From assembly GCA_022701365.1 (NCBI GenBank), contig JAKUHH010000053.1, forward strand, positions 1,208-65,207: DNA of 64,000 bases, given 5' to 3'. The position numbers were made by a program, and so were the translations under genes. The notes beneath the pieces were generated by a model that worked only from the letters and a program-made list of their open reading frames with translations, had not been told where the DNA came from and ran no database searches. Shown here piece by piece: positions 1 to 11,127 of the stretch. How positions within the stretch are numbered: position 1 is the first letter of the stretch; the number at the start of each line of letters is the position of its first letter. Source of the DNA: Mycocentrospora acerina (Eukaryota > Ascomycota > Dothideomycetes > Pleosporales).

Positions 1-836
1 AAAAAAAAAAAAAAAAAAAAAAAAAAACTACGTCGTTGAGATGTACTTTGCCCCACTGTCTTAACATGCCCATGCTTGCCCGTGTGTCGCCAGCTCATGT
101 AGCTCCCGCCCCCAAAGAAAAGCTAAAATGCTAAGACCTGACTTTTCAGCCTTGCCATTGCCGCCCTGTTCGTATTTGCCTATCAGTTTACTCAGGTTCT
201 TGCGATTTTTCAAAATTCTGAATGAGGAGACCCCACGAAGCACGAGCATTTCAGTCCCATAAAGTCAACTGTCTGTTAAAATATACAACCTATTACTCAC
301 TCTCTTAAAAATTTGTTGACAAAGTCCACAGTAATAGTCTTTCTGTTTGCTCTGACTTGAAGTCGTAGTTAAGAAGAAAGAAGCATGGTTTAGAATAACT
401 ATGAGTAATCTAACTGTTTATCAAGCGACAATTTCAATGTCTAGCTCTAGGGATCGTAAAATGTAAATAGAAATACGTGTATAAACATAAGTAAGCCAAT
501 AGTGTAGCGTATCATTTTTCATCAGAGGTAGCTTACAGAAGGACTTTGACCAATATAGTTTCATCCATCTCGAGAAGAGTTCGTCAAAGTACTTAAACTA
601 GACGCTAATATACATCAAACAGACCTAATGCAATCTACTACAATTCAAACACCTTACTTTCTTTATATCTAGTTCTGCTATAAAAAAAAAGTGAACACTG
701 TTGAAAGATGCATTTGAAATTGCTTTTGTTTAAGATTTTAAGGGTATTTATTTAATAAATAATGCCTGGATTGATATATTACTTATGAATTGGCCCTTGC
801 ACAAGATTTTCAAACACGATTGTTTTGCCCTCTTTT
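1..836. other. AT-rich gene-free stretch
   Basis: The window opens with 27 consecutive A residues, followed by about 800 bases of strongly AT-rich sequence. No open frame here resembles a protein, and I see no tRNA or mobile-element ends. The composition contrasts sharply with the GC-rich MCT1 gene that starts at about 2.4 kb. It may be a degraded AT-rich tract of the kind left by repeat-induced point mutation, but I cannot show that by eye. Confidence 0.6.
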
Positions 837-2137
837 CTAAGGTAGACTTAGAACTGGGGTTAATAGTTCCTGAGCACAAAACAGCTCGATTTTACGATAC
901 TTACGTGCAACGATTTGCAAATTAACTGACGCACCCTCGAAGCTACCCACGTTCCACACGTCTCTAACATGCTTGCACTCTTTGCTTAGTGGTATATAAT
1001 CCTGTGCATACTTTTCGCCTGCCGCTGTTTGAATAAGTATGGGCACAACAACGCCTTGATAGTTGACGAAATTATGCAAGCTTGTGTATTTCCAATAGAA
1101 TGCTATGTCATAACCATAATCAGCGCCTACAAAAGTTGGCCCAATGATTATATCCACATCTTGCTCATTCAAGGTCTTGGCAATTTTTCTATTAATGTTC
1201 GTTACGCTGGGAGCGAAGTTGAATGACTTCATCGGTATTCAGCATACCGTGTGGTTCAGCTTCCTTCCACGTAGAATCACTGAGCGGAAGGATAGGTCCG
1301 CCTGACGCAATGGTGAATTGCGTCACTGAGCTACCGTCAGGCCAGTACATGCGACGGACCTTTCGCCAAGCTTCTTCAGCATTGTAGGGTTAAAAAGGGT
1401 TGACTTGGAAGATGGTCGAGTATCTGGAATCGGTGAGTTTTTCCTTCATCCATGCGATGGCGCGCTTGACAGGCGGTTGGGGGTCGATGAACCTATCATT
1501 CTCGGTGATCCCAATTTTCAGCGGCTTCTTCATTTCAGTCTGCAGGCCTGTCCATGGGACTTGGGGTCTACCATCCATGGTTTGATGATTATAAGTACGC
1601 AATTGAACAGACTCATGTCTCTCAAGCTGTGGCACATTGTTCCAGTGTTGCATAGAATGTTTAATAAAGATGGAAGCATGAAGTTAACTTGTATTTCACA
1701 TGCAGTGTGTGTATTGGGATTTGTTACACTCGGCAGAGAAAGAATATGCGAGGAAGCCATTCTTTGGCAATGTATATGAAGTTGCCTTGAATCGGTAGAT
1801 ATCACATAGGGCACTTGGATCACGAATACTGCTTCCTATATCTGTCCCCACACCCAATACTGAGCCGTTCATTGCTGAGTGCAGCTTCACCTCCACTCGA
1901 GCCGCCAGCACTCGGGTGGATATGAGAGGGATTGAGCGTTCGATCGAAGTGCGATGTTGTTTTCAGGTGCATGAGGGACTGTGACTGGTTCGTTTTACAG
2001 TAGAATACTGCACCCGCGTCTCTGAGTAAAGAAGTCATGTAACAGTCCTTGCCACCAGAGAGCATCGTTGGGCAAGAAAAGGCCGGTGTAATAATCTCAC
2101 CGCATGCTCCGAGTGGAGGATCTGCCAAGTTGACCAA
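837..2137 (-). pseudogene. Amidase-family pseudogene (amidase signature family, broken)
   Basis: Pieces of a fungal amidase (fatty-acid amide hydrolase or acetamidase type) lie in order on the minus strand but in several frames. The segment near 1970-2030 carries the GAVFYCKTNQ stretch, followed at about 1870-1910 by the GGSSGGE serine loop typical of the amidase Ser-cisSer-Lys triad. The frame then shifts by one base, and the next block (GVGTDIG, then SIRDPSALC) continues from about 1860 in another frame. Later blocks include SLRDMSLFN near 1630, KKPLKIGI near 1530, MYWPDGSS near 1340 and the C-terminal DVDIIIGPTFVG near 1150. At least three frame changes fall at points where the family needs no insertion, so introns do not explain them. 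The N-terminal third, with the catalytic lysine, is not visible before the neighbouring gene. I read it as a dead gene at the edge of an AT-rich tract. Confidence 0.8.
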
Positions 2138-2292
2138 GTCCTTTGCTCAAAAGCTATCAATCTGTGAGCTATTACTAGGTTAAAACATGTTGGAGCGCGC
2201 CAAACGCAGCCTCAAGTGCCTTGGCTGGCCAGTCATATTCTAGGCTAGGTTTAGCTGGTCCCCGCATCCTTGATATTGCGGGGCGTTGGGGC

Positions 2293-2345
2293 TGTGTGTG
2301 TATACATGTATTCATGTGTGTGTGTGTTGTGTGTGTACTTGTATG
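2293..2345. repeat. TG-rich microsatellite upstream of MCT1
   Basis: Imperfect TG and TGTA repeats lie about 140-190 bases before the chosen MCT1 start. They hold the frame open upstream of the gene and make a longer but spurious N-terminal reading possible. Confidence 0.7.
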
Positions 2346-2479
2346 ACGCGGGGGTAGTGGTTACGTCAGCAGCCAGCTCCAGCTCCAGCTCCCCCGCGGC
2401 GCTCGACCCCAGCCTCGACCTCCGCATTTCCGCGCGGGTACAAAAGTGCCATGCCCCCTGCCCTCCTGCCCCATCCGCC

Positions 2480-3703
2480 ATGTCGAGCCCCTTTGTCCCC
2501 TCTGCCCTGGCCGCCCGAGTCGCCCGAGTCGCCGCGCGCCCATCGCCGACGAATGCGGGCGGCGGGCGGCAGCGATGGCTGAGCGCAAGCACCCGCAAGG
2601 CAGCGCGGCCCAAGACGGCCCTCTTCTTCCCCGGCCAGGGCGTGCAGCGTGTCGGCATGTGCACGCCCTGGCTCGAGGCCTTTCCTCGCACCGCCCGGCC
2701 GCTGCTCGACGAGATCGACGAGACGCTGCAGCTGCCGCTGACGCGCATCATGGCCGCCGGCACCAACGCCGAGCTGACGCGCACCGAGAACGCCCAGCCC
2801 GCCATCATGGCCACGTCGACGCTGATCCTGCGCATCATGGAGCGCGAGTTTGGCTTCTGCACGCCCGCCCGTGTCGACGTGACCCTGGGCCATTCGCTGG
2901 GCGAGTTCGCCGCCCTGGTCGCCGCCGGCCATCTGCGCTTCGGTGACGCGCTCAGCATGGTGCGCACCCGCGCCGAGGTCATGAGCCGCTGCAGCCGCGA
3001 CGCTGTCGTCGCCGACGGCGGCGAGTTTGGCATGGTGGCGCTCGTGTGCGAGTCGGAGCAGCGCATGCGGGCCCTCGTCAGCGGCATCCACGACTTCCTG
3101 GGCCTGTCCAGCCCCGGCTCCAAGTCCGACTCGGCCAACGACGTGCCGCCCGTGCAGCAGGTGCTCATCGCCAACATCAACTCCAAGAACCAGATTGTGC
3201 TGAGCGGCAGCATTGCCCGCATCAACACGCTGCTCGCCAACCTGCGCCAGTTTGGCGGCCACGACCCGCGCCACGTCCGCCTCAAGTCCGACTCGCCCTT
3301 CCACAGCCCGCTGATGAAGCCCGCTGAGGAGGCCATGAAGCGCATCCTCTACAAGGCCCGCCCCGACGGCTCCGACATTGTCACGTGGCCGGGTCTGATG
3401 CCCTGCGTCTCCAACGTCTCGGGCAAGCCGTTTGAGAGCCGTGCCCAGCTCAAGGACCTGCTCGCCCGCAACATCACCGAGACGGTGCAGTGGTGGAAGA
3501 GCGTCAAGTACCTGCACGAGGAGGAAAAAGTCAGGCGATACATTGGCATTGGACCCGGCCAGGTCGGCAGGAACCTCGTCGGCAAGGAGGTCGGCATGAA
3601 GGGCACCGTCAAGGGCGGCGGCGTCTGGGGAATCGCCACCCCGCGCGACATGGAGGACGTTGTGCGTGCCCTCGACGACACGGAGAGCGTCGACGAGGAC
3701 TGA
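2480..3703 (+). CDS. MCT1: Mitochondrial malonyl-CoA:ACP transacylase
   Basis: A single-exon protein of 407 residues. It transfers malonyl groups from CoA to acyl carrier protein for type II fatty-acid synthesis in mitochondria, a source of the lipoate precursor. The FFPGQG motif is at residues 49-54, the nucleophile elbow GHSLGE has its catalytic Ser at 139, and the partner His is in SPFHSPL at 275. The first 45 residues are rich in Arg, Ala and Ser and lack acids, as expected of a mitochondrial presequence. The frame stays open upstream to 2270, but that part is TG-repeat and Ser-repeat sequence, so I chose the ATG at 2480. The gene is very GC-rich with strong C or G preference at third positions, unlike the AT-rich DNA just upstream. 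Its 3' end faces the dehydrogenase gene only 63 bases away. Confidence 0.93.
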   Translation: MSSPFVPSALAARVARVAARPSPTNAGGGRQRWLSASTRKAARPKTALFFPGQGVQRVGMCTPWLEAFPRTARPLLDEIDETLQLPLTRIMAAGTNAELTRTENAQPAIMATSTLILRIMEREFGFCTPARVDVTLGHSLGEFAALVAAGHLRFGDALSMVRTRAEVMSRCSRDAVVADGGEFGMVALVCESEQRMRALVSGIHDFLGLSSPGSKSDSANDVPPVQQVLIANINSKNQIVLSGSIARINTLLANLRQFGGHDPRHVRLKSDSPFHSPLMKPAEEAMKRILYKARPDGSDIVTWPGLMPCVSNVSGKPFESRAQLKDLLARNITETVQWWKSVKYLHEEEKVRRYIGIGPGQVGRNLVGKEVGMKGTVKGGGVWGIATPRDMEDVVRALDDTESVDED

Positions 3704-3766
3704 AGACGCCGCGTCCTCGACGCCCTTTACGCGTCTATCCCGCCCACATGGCCTGGCATCACACGT

Positions 3767-4829
3767 CTACCCTCCCTGCACATTCAGCCCAGCATCGACC
3801 TGGATGCGCATCCCCGTCATGCTCGTGTTCCGCGCCAGCATCACAAACGCATCCACACAGTCCTGCAGGTCCGTGTCCCGCTTCAGCGCCGCCGCAGTCT
3901 TCATTCCCTCGACGCGCTCAGGCGAATACTTCTGGCCCCACTCCGTCAACAACAGCCCCGGCAGAACAGTGTTCACTCTGATTTTCGGGCCCACCGTCAC
4001 AGCAAGACATTTCACAAGATGCAGCTGTGCGCACTTGGTGACCGAGTACGCCATGCTGGACCCGCCTTGGCCAACACCCTGTTGTCATGTCGTCAGTCAG
4101 AGATGGCAGGCCAGGGAAGGGGTTCACACACAGCTATTGATCCAGTAGTGATCATCTGCCCGCCATCGGGGTTCTTGTCAAACGTAGGCTTCGCAGCTTG
4201 GAGGAGGGCTTTTGGCACCTTGACGTTTGTCGACCAGCACTGCACATGTATCATCAGCACAACAACACGCAATCGATCAGCGTGCGGAAAAAGTACGCAC
4301 TCGATCCCAATCCGCTTCACTCAGCCCGTCGAGGTCTTTCCACTCGCAAAACTTTGTCCATCCCTGGTGCAGTACTTGTGTCAGCTCTTCTGTGCTTCCT
4401 GTGAATTAGGAATTAAAAATAAGATTGCAGACACTTACCGCGTTAGCGATCACAATATCAATACCACCCAACTTCTCAATAGTCTCTTCCACAGCCTGCT
4501 TTGCCTCTGCCGTTGATCCCATGTCCTGACTACATCAGCCGCCTTCTGTCTGATCCCGTCCCGCACATACTCACTGCCTTGATAACCACAGCCTTGACGC
4601 CCTGCTCTTCACACGCTCTTTGCACCTTCTGTGCCGGCTCCAACCGATTGAAGTAATTGATTGCAATATTGCATCCTTGTTTGGCAAACGTGATTGAGAT
4701 TAGTTCGCCAAGTCCGCTGGACACTGGTTAGTATAATGGAAATGATGAGGCCAAAAGTTTGGCGAGGGGCATGTGTTACGCCGAACCGCCCGTGACGAGC
4801 ACGTTCCGTCCTTTGAGTGAATATGGCAT
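3767..4829 (-). CDS. Short-chain dehydrogenase/reductase (six exons)
   Basis: A classical SDR of 253 residues. Exons by phase-checked splicing are 4829-4780, 4716-4575, 4525-4439, 4363-4301, 4239-4132 and 4078-3767. The cofactor motif TGGSAGLG is at residues 13-20, and the Tyr-Lys pair is in YSVTK at 161-165, preceded by a serine-containing ITTGS. The first intron acceptor is placed at 4717 because only that choice gives the glycine motif in frame. The protein probably oxidises or reduces a small alcohol or ketone with NAD(P)H, but the substrate cannot be told from sequence. It runs tail to tail with MCT1 and stops 63 bases from it. Confidence 0.88.
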
Positions 4830-5082
4830 CTTCTCAATTAGCAGGGGGGGGTATTCAGTAGAGAGTGGTGGAAGGTAAAAGAAATAGATAGGTACAATGA
4901 CACGGTGAACGTGGGGTACGTGGATGGCACCGGTACATCGGACCCCGCATCAACATCCGTCGAGTATGTAAGCCTCGGGACTGGGGACCAATGCTACACA
5001 GACTATGGATACGCTTGTTCATCGCAGCGTCCAGTTCTTTCTGTACACGATTATTCTGGAAAACAAAACACGACTCCACATG

Positions 5083-8000
5083 CTACATATTATCAAAGTC
5101 CAACCCCCAATCGTCGTCGCCACCTCCACCCATTTCCATGCTCATGTCCATATCCATGTCCATGCCCATATTGCCCATGTCCCCAAGATCCAGGTCAGGC
5201 AAGCTGCCCAAGTTTGTGCTCATGTCACCGTCGCCCGTATTCCCAGCGTCTATGCCCATGCTCACTAGGTCTAACCCATCTGCTCCAGCGAGCTCCTCCA
5301 TGCTGCGCTGCAGCGCTTTGTTGTCTATGCTGGAAAGTTCATTTGCAATACCCGCCGCCGCAGCAGAGCCAATGGCTTTTTCAATGTCTTCAGACATAGC
5401 CTGAGACTGCATGTCTACTATATGTACGCTGGGCAGATTGAGTGATGAAACTTGCAAGCTGTTATCGCCGGTTGGGATGAGTTGCGCCTCGACCCGACGA
5501 TGGAGGCGGACAATGGTTTCTACCTTCAAGGGATCTATCGCTACGAGGCTTGTGGCGTTGGTATATTCGTGCTTAAGGAGCTCACGCAGATTCATACGTT
5601 TCCGTGGTGGCGCCGATGCTGAAATTGTGCTGCCTACCCAATCCACGTTGATGGGGCTGTCCTCCACTGTGGGCGAGCAGATGATGGATGTTGCAACATC
5701 GAGGGCTACGGCACCATTCCCGGCATTCGTCTGAGACTTCACTTCTTCAATCACCGCATGTAGTGTTCTGGAAGCACCCAGGATCTTCACTGAAGCGTAC
5801 ACCTGCCGATGTGTATAGCTTGGGGGGTTTGGCTGGATCGATGCTGTTGTGGCCCATTGGGTGAGCTGTTGCACGCTGTGACGAAGAGCAACATCCAACG
5901 TGCTATTCGGCGAATTTGACCACTCTTCCAACTCCTTCATTGACGAGTGGACAGATCGTTCGTAGTTGATGTTGCCCTTGATTGCCAACAACAGAGGCTC
6001 TACATTCCCGCGACTTGGGTCACGTCGTTGTAGAGTTCGGAAGCATTTTTCCAGACGATTCGAAACCATGGCCAGAATGGTCGAATGCATCGCCTGTGCA
6101 TCGCCTGGAGTTGGAACAGATAAAATGACTTCATGGAAAATTCGCATCATAGCTTCAAGGTCGTTATGGGTTTGTTCATGTGCATGAGACGCCATCCAGC
6201 TCAGTCCGCCAATAAGAGATGGCAGGAGAAATGTCTCGCTCAGATCTGGTCAACGTTAGCGGATGTTAACTACCAATTTGCAGCGACCAATTATTCTTAC
6301 ATTCCAGCCCACTCTTCACCGTTTCGAACGATAAAACTCCTGTTGAGCATGCCACGACCGTCTGCTGGAAGAATGTCGGAACGATCAGGTAAAAGTCTTG
6401 CGGACGACAAGACGCAAAAACGTCGTTGCTAAGGCCATCTTTATCTGAGTCGTACAGCCCTTTGAGCCAGCTGCCGAGATGCTTGCCCTGCTCCTCGGTC
6501 AAATCATCTAGAGGTGTGCTCTGATGCCCATTTTCAATCATTCGTGCGATAAAAGAATCACGTTCAATACCAATGTCGAAGTACTTGAGGTCGTAGCGGT
6601 AGACAAAGGCCATGATAAGCACGAGAATTGCTCCAAATTCATCATAAATGGGTTGAAATTCGCCTGAAAGAGTAAGCAATAAACTCTGCAACATCGGAAC
6701 GGATTTTTACCTTGGTCACCATCGTAGTGCCACTCATCCAGGAACTGGCAAAGCGGTTGGAGAATACTTGCAGGTGAATTAAACTGTAGCATGATGTCCA
6801 GAACTTGCGGTTTCTTCGACAGCAAGTTACATATCTGTCTCAGGTACATTGTTGTCTGGGTTTCGCAAAGATGCGCTATAAACTGCCTTTAAATTTAGCG
6901 GTCATCTTGTTCTCAAGCAAAACTACTCATACCTCTGTGATGGCTTCAACAATCGCACCACCATTCCCGTCAAGATTCTCCAACTCGTCTACGTATGTAT
7001 TGACTTTGTCGAAGTTGTTTTTGCACTGATCGAGAAGCTCCTTCTTTTCGTACTTTGTGTCCGATGGACTCTGCATTGACGTTTCTCCAAGAAGCCGCTC
7101 AATCAATGTCCCCGAGAGGAGTCTGTGTAGCACACAAGCATTCAAGAAATCGTGTCTTACGTTGGCAAGCGAGCTAGTGCTGCCCATCATATCGTTGAAA
7201 CCCTGAGAAAATGAGGGGAAGGCATTTGGATCCACATGGCTCAAGGCCTGGGTGATGGAGATTTCCGGTGTCATTGGGAATATGGAACCAGATAGTTGCG
7301 TCAAGAGAATAGGGATTTTGTTGACTAGGAACGACTTCAGGCAGAACATCGTTTGGGCACACTCACTGCGGTACATGGCGTTGGCTAGAATATCAAAGCC
7401 GGCGGTGATCAAGTCTGTGGCCATATTTTGCGCATTCATCTGCAAACAATCAGTTCGGGTATCGACGAATCGCGAGAATGGATCGACTACCTTGTAGCGC
7501 GTATGAAGGTAGTTCACAATTAAGAAGCTGTCCGTTAGTGGCCGTGCAAGCAGCTTATAGATCGTTAGCATACAAAGTGTACAATGAGGGTTTGACATAC
7601 CAACGAATTTAGAAAAATGAAAAGACCAGCTCTCGTATTCACCAATGGCAAATTCATGACTGCCTCAAGCTGAAGCGTAGCAACTTCAAGGTTACTATTT
7701 TCATGTCCATCTCTGTCGAAAGCCCCCAGCTTGTCGTAAAAATCATGCTGTTTTTGAGAGATTTCCAATCGACTAGCAATCTGTAACAGTCCCTGCGATC
7801 CAAGGAGGTTATGCGATAGGAACGGGACAAATGTTGATAAAGCTTGAGAAAAGATTTTTCGCGTGTCTGTCGCATGGTCAGCATTGCGACCTGGCGAATT
7901 CACGAAACTAACGCATCACCAGTGGTAAATTAAAGCTGATTAGTTTGATATGCTAACCCACCTTTGACTTTACGATCGTTCAGCAGTCGGAGAATCCTAT

Positions 8001-8574
8001 GGTTTTCGATAAGACCGACCGCAAGCATACCTAGACCTTCGCGGACGTTGATAGATTGTTGTTGAGGCTGTTGTTGAATTCCAGACATGGCTTGAATCAT
8101 AGTGTCGCTGGTGTGCGATGCCACCATCGATTGCATCCATCTCGCGACGACGATTACAGTTCTCAACCCCTCAGTGTTATTCACAGGACGCTCTTCTGCC
8201 GCGAAAGCTTTGGCAAGCCGATGAAAGACGATCTCTTCTAGCTCGGGTGGGTTGTTCCAACGGGGCTCTTGAGAAGACACGTGATCACTCGTTCCTGGAG
8301 GGCGGTCTTTGGAGTGTTGGAATGTCGCGGCTAAAACATCTGACGCGTCGATCTTCTTCGATGCAAGAAGTCGTTCAAGATATGATATGACGCGTGGGTC
8401 AACATTGGAAATATCTGTGGAGCGTGGTTGGAGTAGTAATCCTGCCAGTTTTCGGCCAGGGAGAGGTGATTTGGCGTGTAGTTGCGCAGCTGCAGCGTCG
8501 AATTGATCAGACTGAATTCTATGCTCAAGACATCGCTGAAAGAATAACTTCCACTCTTTGACGGAGGATTCCAT
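5083..8574 (-). CDS. MED5: Mediator complex subunit 5 (Nut1-type)
   Basis: A large protein of 1,073 residues in six exons: 8574-7962, 7890-7601, 7553-6933, 6882-6711, 6663-6301 and 6245-5083. All junctions keep phase. The N-terminus (MESSVKEWKLFFQRCLEHR) and the helical repeats throughout match fungal Med5/Nut1, a subunit of the Mediator tail that links gene-specific activators to RNA polymerase II. The C-terminal 40 residues are Met, Asp and Gly rich, with alternating Met-Asp pairs and an acidic tail ending DDDWGLDFDNM; that tail is disordered and looks like a short acidic-aromatic segment. An open frame extends upstream of 8574 to 8733, but lacks family resemblance, so I start at 8574. Confidence 0.85.
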
Positions 8575-9157
8575 CGCCCACGTATGAATACTAATCGGCT
8601 TATTTCGCCGAGAGTATGGTCGGCAGCTATTAAATGTTGATGGTAGAAGTGTTGTGATGTATAGAGATGAGGCTCGATCAGTAGACAGGGTTGGATCACT
8701 TGGCGTGGCCTTCGCTTGGAACGAGGCTGGCACTCAATTGGGTAACTCCAACCGAGGATTTTCGAGGGCGTTTCCGAGTGTCCAAGTATCCGCACACTTA
8801 AGCATGAAAGTGGCAAGCAGTCAAGTCGACGTTGCGGACACAGTTCTTTCTAACGTGTAGTCTTTTGGGTTCAGCAAATTGGGGCGATTGATCCTAGAAA
8901 AAACGAAGGTCTACTCGCCAGGGATAGGAAGCTATCTTACAGTATCACTTGAGCACATGCCTGTGAACCTATTTCAAATTATGCTTATTGATATCGTAAT
9001 GGAAAGAAAAGGCTCTACCTATAGTGGTAACATAATGGCGACTGCAGGGCCACACTCTCAGCCAAGGCGATTCTTGAGCAGCTTTCCCGCGACTCGACGC
9101 CAGGCGCTCGGCCTCGACTGTTGACAAACACTGGAAAATTAACACTCTGTTACGTCC
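8575..9157. other. Intergenic between MED5 and the next gene
   Basis: This 583-base gap serves as the MED5 upstream region and the 3' flank of the gene at 9158-9910, both on the minus strand. I see no additional gene, tRNA or repeat. Confidence 0.6.
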
Positions 9158-9910
9158 TCAAGATCCACGGCGACGCTCCCCCGGCGATTGACCGCCAGCT
9201 TCGGGTGCCCGTGGTCCAACCATCCAATCTTCCATAGCCAGCCATTGGCTCCAAGTCTTCTCAGCTCCCTCAATCTCTGCCAGCTGAACGTCTTGCAACG
9301 GCTTGAGGAATGGAACGGACTCGTGTGGTGACATGTCATACTGACATTTGACCTTCTCCCATCCACCGCTCTTGGCTGCGAACAAATAGTTCCGTCGCTC
9401 ACACTCGTGGACTGGTCCTACGCCCTTCCTCCAGTCCTCGCCAAAGAAGCCGTGCATGATTCCATCCTTGTCCATGCCAGTAATAACGAGTCGACGTATG
9501 TAGGGCACTAGCGACACCCACGCAGGTGCAGGCTGACCTCGTGAGTTTGTGACGGGACCTTGTCGCGGCCATGGCAGGTTGTACGCGGCAGCGCCGGATG
9601 AATGTGGGAGGGGTCCGGACGCGTTCAGAAGCGGTGTCGTCGACCATTGAAATGGCAGGCAGATATTGATCAGGGCAGCCACGGCTTGGACACCGTTGTC
9701 GTGCTGGGCATGGTCGAGAAAGTACCGCTGGCAGCTCTGGTACGCTGGATGCCAGTCGAAAATGTCGAATTGTGGCGACGAAGATGAGTTTTGGCCAGCA
9801 GGCGAGCCTTCAGAAGATACACTCGCGCCGCCCGCAAACGTGCTTCCCCTGGTCTGAAAGGTCGGGTACCCCGCGGGAAAATTGGTGGTGAAACCCGGCA
9901 GGCTCGTCAT
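9158..9910 (-). CDS. Conserved fungal protein of unknown function
   Basis: A single-exon frame of 250 residues. The first 45 residues are low-complexity (Ser, Gly, Pro). The rest is a globular region rich in Trp, with motifs GEDWRKGVGP, ERRNYLFAAKSGGW and a C-terminal WLAMEDWMVGPRAP. I have a weak recollection that Pezizomycotina proteins of this kind carry the odd database title of an apoptosis-inhibitor-like protein, but nothing in the sequence supports that role: there is no BIR zinc-binding pattern. No signal peptide or membrane helix is seen. The good codon structure and intact length support a real gene. It lies head to tail behind MED5 and divergent from the aldo/keto reductase. Confidence 0.7.
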   Translation of the reverse strand: MTSLPGFTTNFPAGYPTFQTRGSTFAGGASVSSEGSPAGQNSSSSPQFDIFDWHPAYQSCQRYFLDHAQHDNGVQAVAALINICLPFQWSTTPLLNASGPLPHSSGAAAYNLPWPRQGPVTNSRGQPAPAWVSLVPYIRRLVITGMDKDGIMHGFFGEDWRKGVGPVHECERRNYLFAAKSGGWEKVKCQYDMSPHESVPFLKPLQDVQLAEIEGAEKTWSQWLAMEDWMVGPRAPEAGGQSPGERRRGS

Positions 9911-11127
9911 GGTGGGAACAGGGCTACTGCAGGAACGTCAGAGGTCAGTAATGGTAACGTCTGGTTGGCCAGGACAGCGAGAACACGAGAATCCGTGTTT
10001 GCGACTCACCGACAAGACTGGTCGCGACAGGTGCGAAATGCACAGGGCGGGCACGTGTATCTGACGGTGAGTAGGAAATGAAGGATCCGCCCAGGGTCTC
10101 AGGGTCCAGATATCCAGATCTATGACGACGTTGATGTGAGAGTGCTGCTATCCGGCGCTGGGGGCTGGGGACGAACGGGCACTACGGAGATATATACTCC
10201 TCAACTGTCGCGCTCATGAAGCTCCTGAGCTTGTCTGAATCAGACGAGATTCGGTGCACGCCGCGTACAAGCCCCTCGTGAATCACTGAAGCCGTTGAGG
10301 GCTTCAAAGTATTTTGGAATAATCCTGGATGACGATCAAGCCGAGCCACAGTGCTCAGCTTCTCAAGGGTGTTCTGTCCGGGCCGTGCCAATAGGGCTGC
10401 TTTGACTGACGGACACACCACAGCGAGGCTCATGCATGGCTTTGGGTGCGAAAACTCTGTAATGGATCGCGAACACCACGTCGACGCTGGCGACTGGACA
10501 CCGGCCGCTGGCCGTGCGCTCCCGACAGCCTGGCGTCGCAGTAGTGCCAGCATGCATGCACTTGCTGCGGCCGTGACGGAAAGCCATAGTACCCCAGAGC
10601 CACCGGAGGCGCCGAAGTGCGTCTAGATGCATTTTGTCATCATAGATCGATCGAAATTTGACAGGCGCCTCGGACGCCTCGACGTCCTTATTCGTCAACA
10701 ACAGCGAGCTAGATGCGGCTGCAGAACGAGCAGCTGTGCTCAGAACGGGCAAGTCAGGCACACAAAAGGGTACGTGTTCACGAATTGATCAACGCTTGAA
10801 CTATCAGCGTACGGGCGTTGGCCTAGATTGTTCAAGGGGAGGTCTCAATGTTGCGACATGACCCCAAACACCACGCCTTTGCTTTTTAATCAGAGGATGC
10901 GTATTTGCAACACTCGCTTGTCGAGGGGAAATGCGCGCTGGCTGCACTGATAAACGGCACAGACAAGGAGGGCGGCCATGTAGTCCACAAATTGCGTGGA
11001 TACAAGCGAGCGATGATGTAACAGGAAATTCGCCAGACATGTCCAGCGGGCCATCGTCGTCGACCTCTTGCCCGCATCACAAATCACCTGTTGTCTGACT
11101 GCGCAACACATCTTGCAACGGTTAAAA
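9911..11127. other. Gene-poor divergent intergenic region
   Basis: About 1.2 kb separates the gene ending at 9910 from the reductase starting at 11128. Short open frames occur on both strands (longest about 130 codons), but none shows a domain, a splice pattern or a composition I trust. The region probably holds the upstream sequences of the two divergent genes. Confidence 0.5.

Noticed and set aside
1..836. Telomere or transposon end at the window start
   Set aside because: There are no TTAGGG arrays, terminal repeats or reverse-transcriptase or transposase motifs; only poly-A and AT-rich DNA.
2361..3517. Long minus-strand open frame opposite MCT1 (383 codons)
   Set aside because: It is a mirror of the GC-rich MCT1 codons; its content (Arg, Gly, Ala, His) is composition-driven and no domain is present.
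10182..10553. 123-codon minus-strand frame
   Set aside because: No domain or coding signal, and frames of similar size overlap it on other strands.
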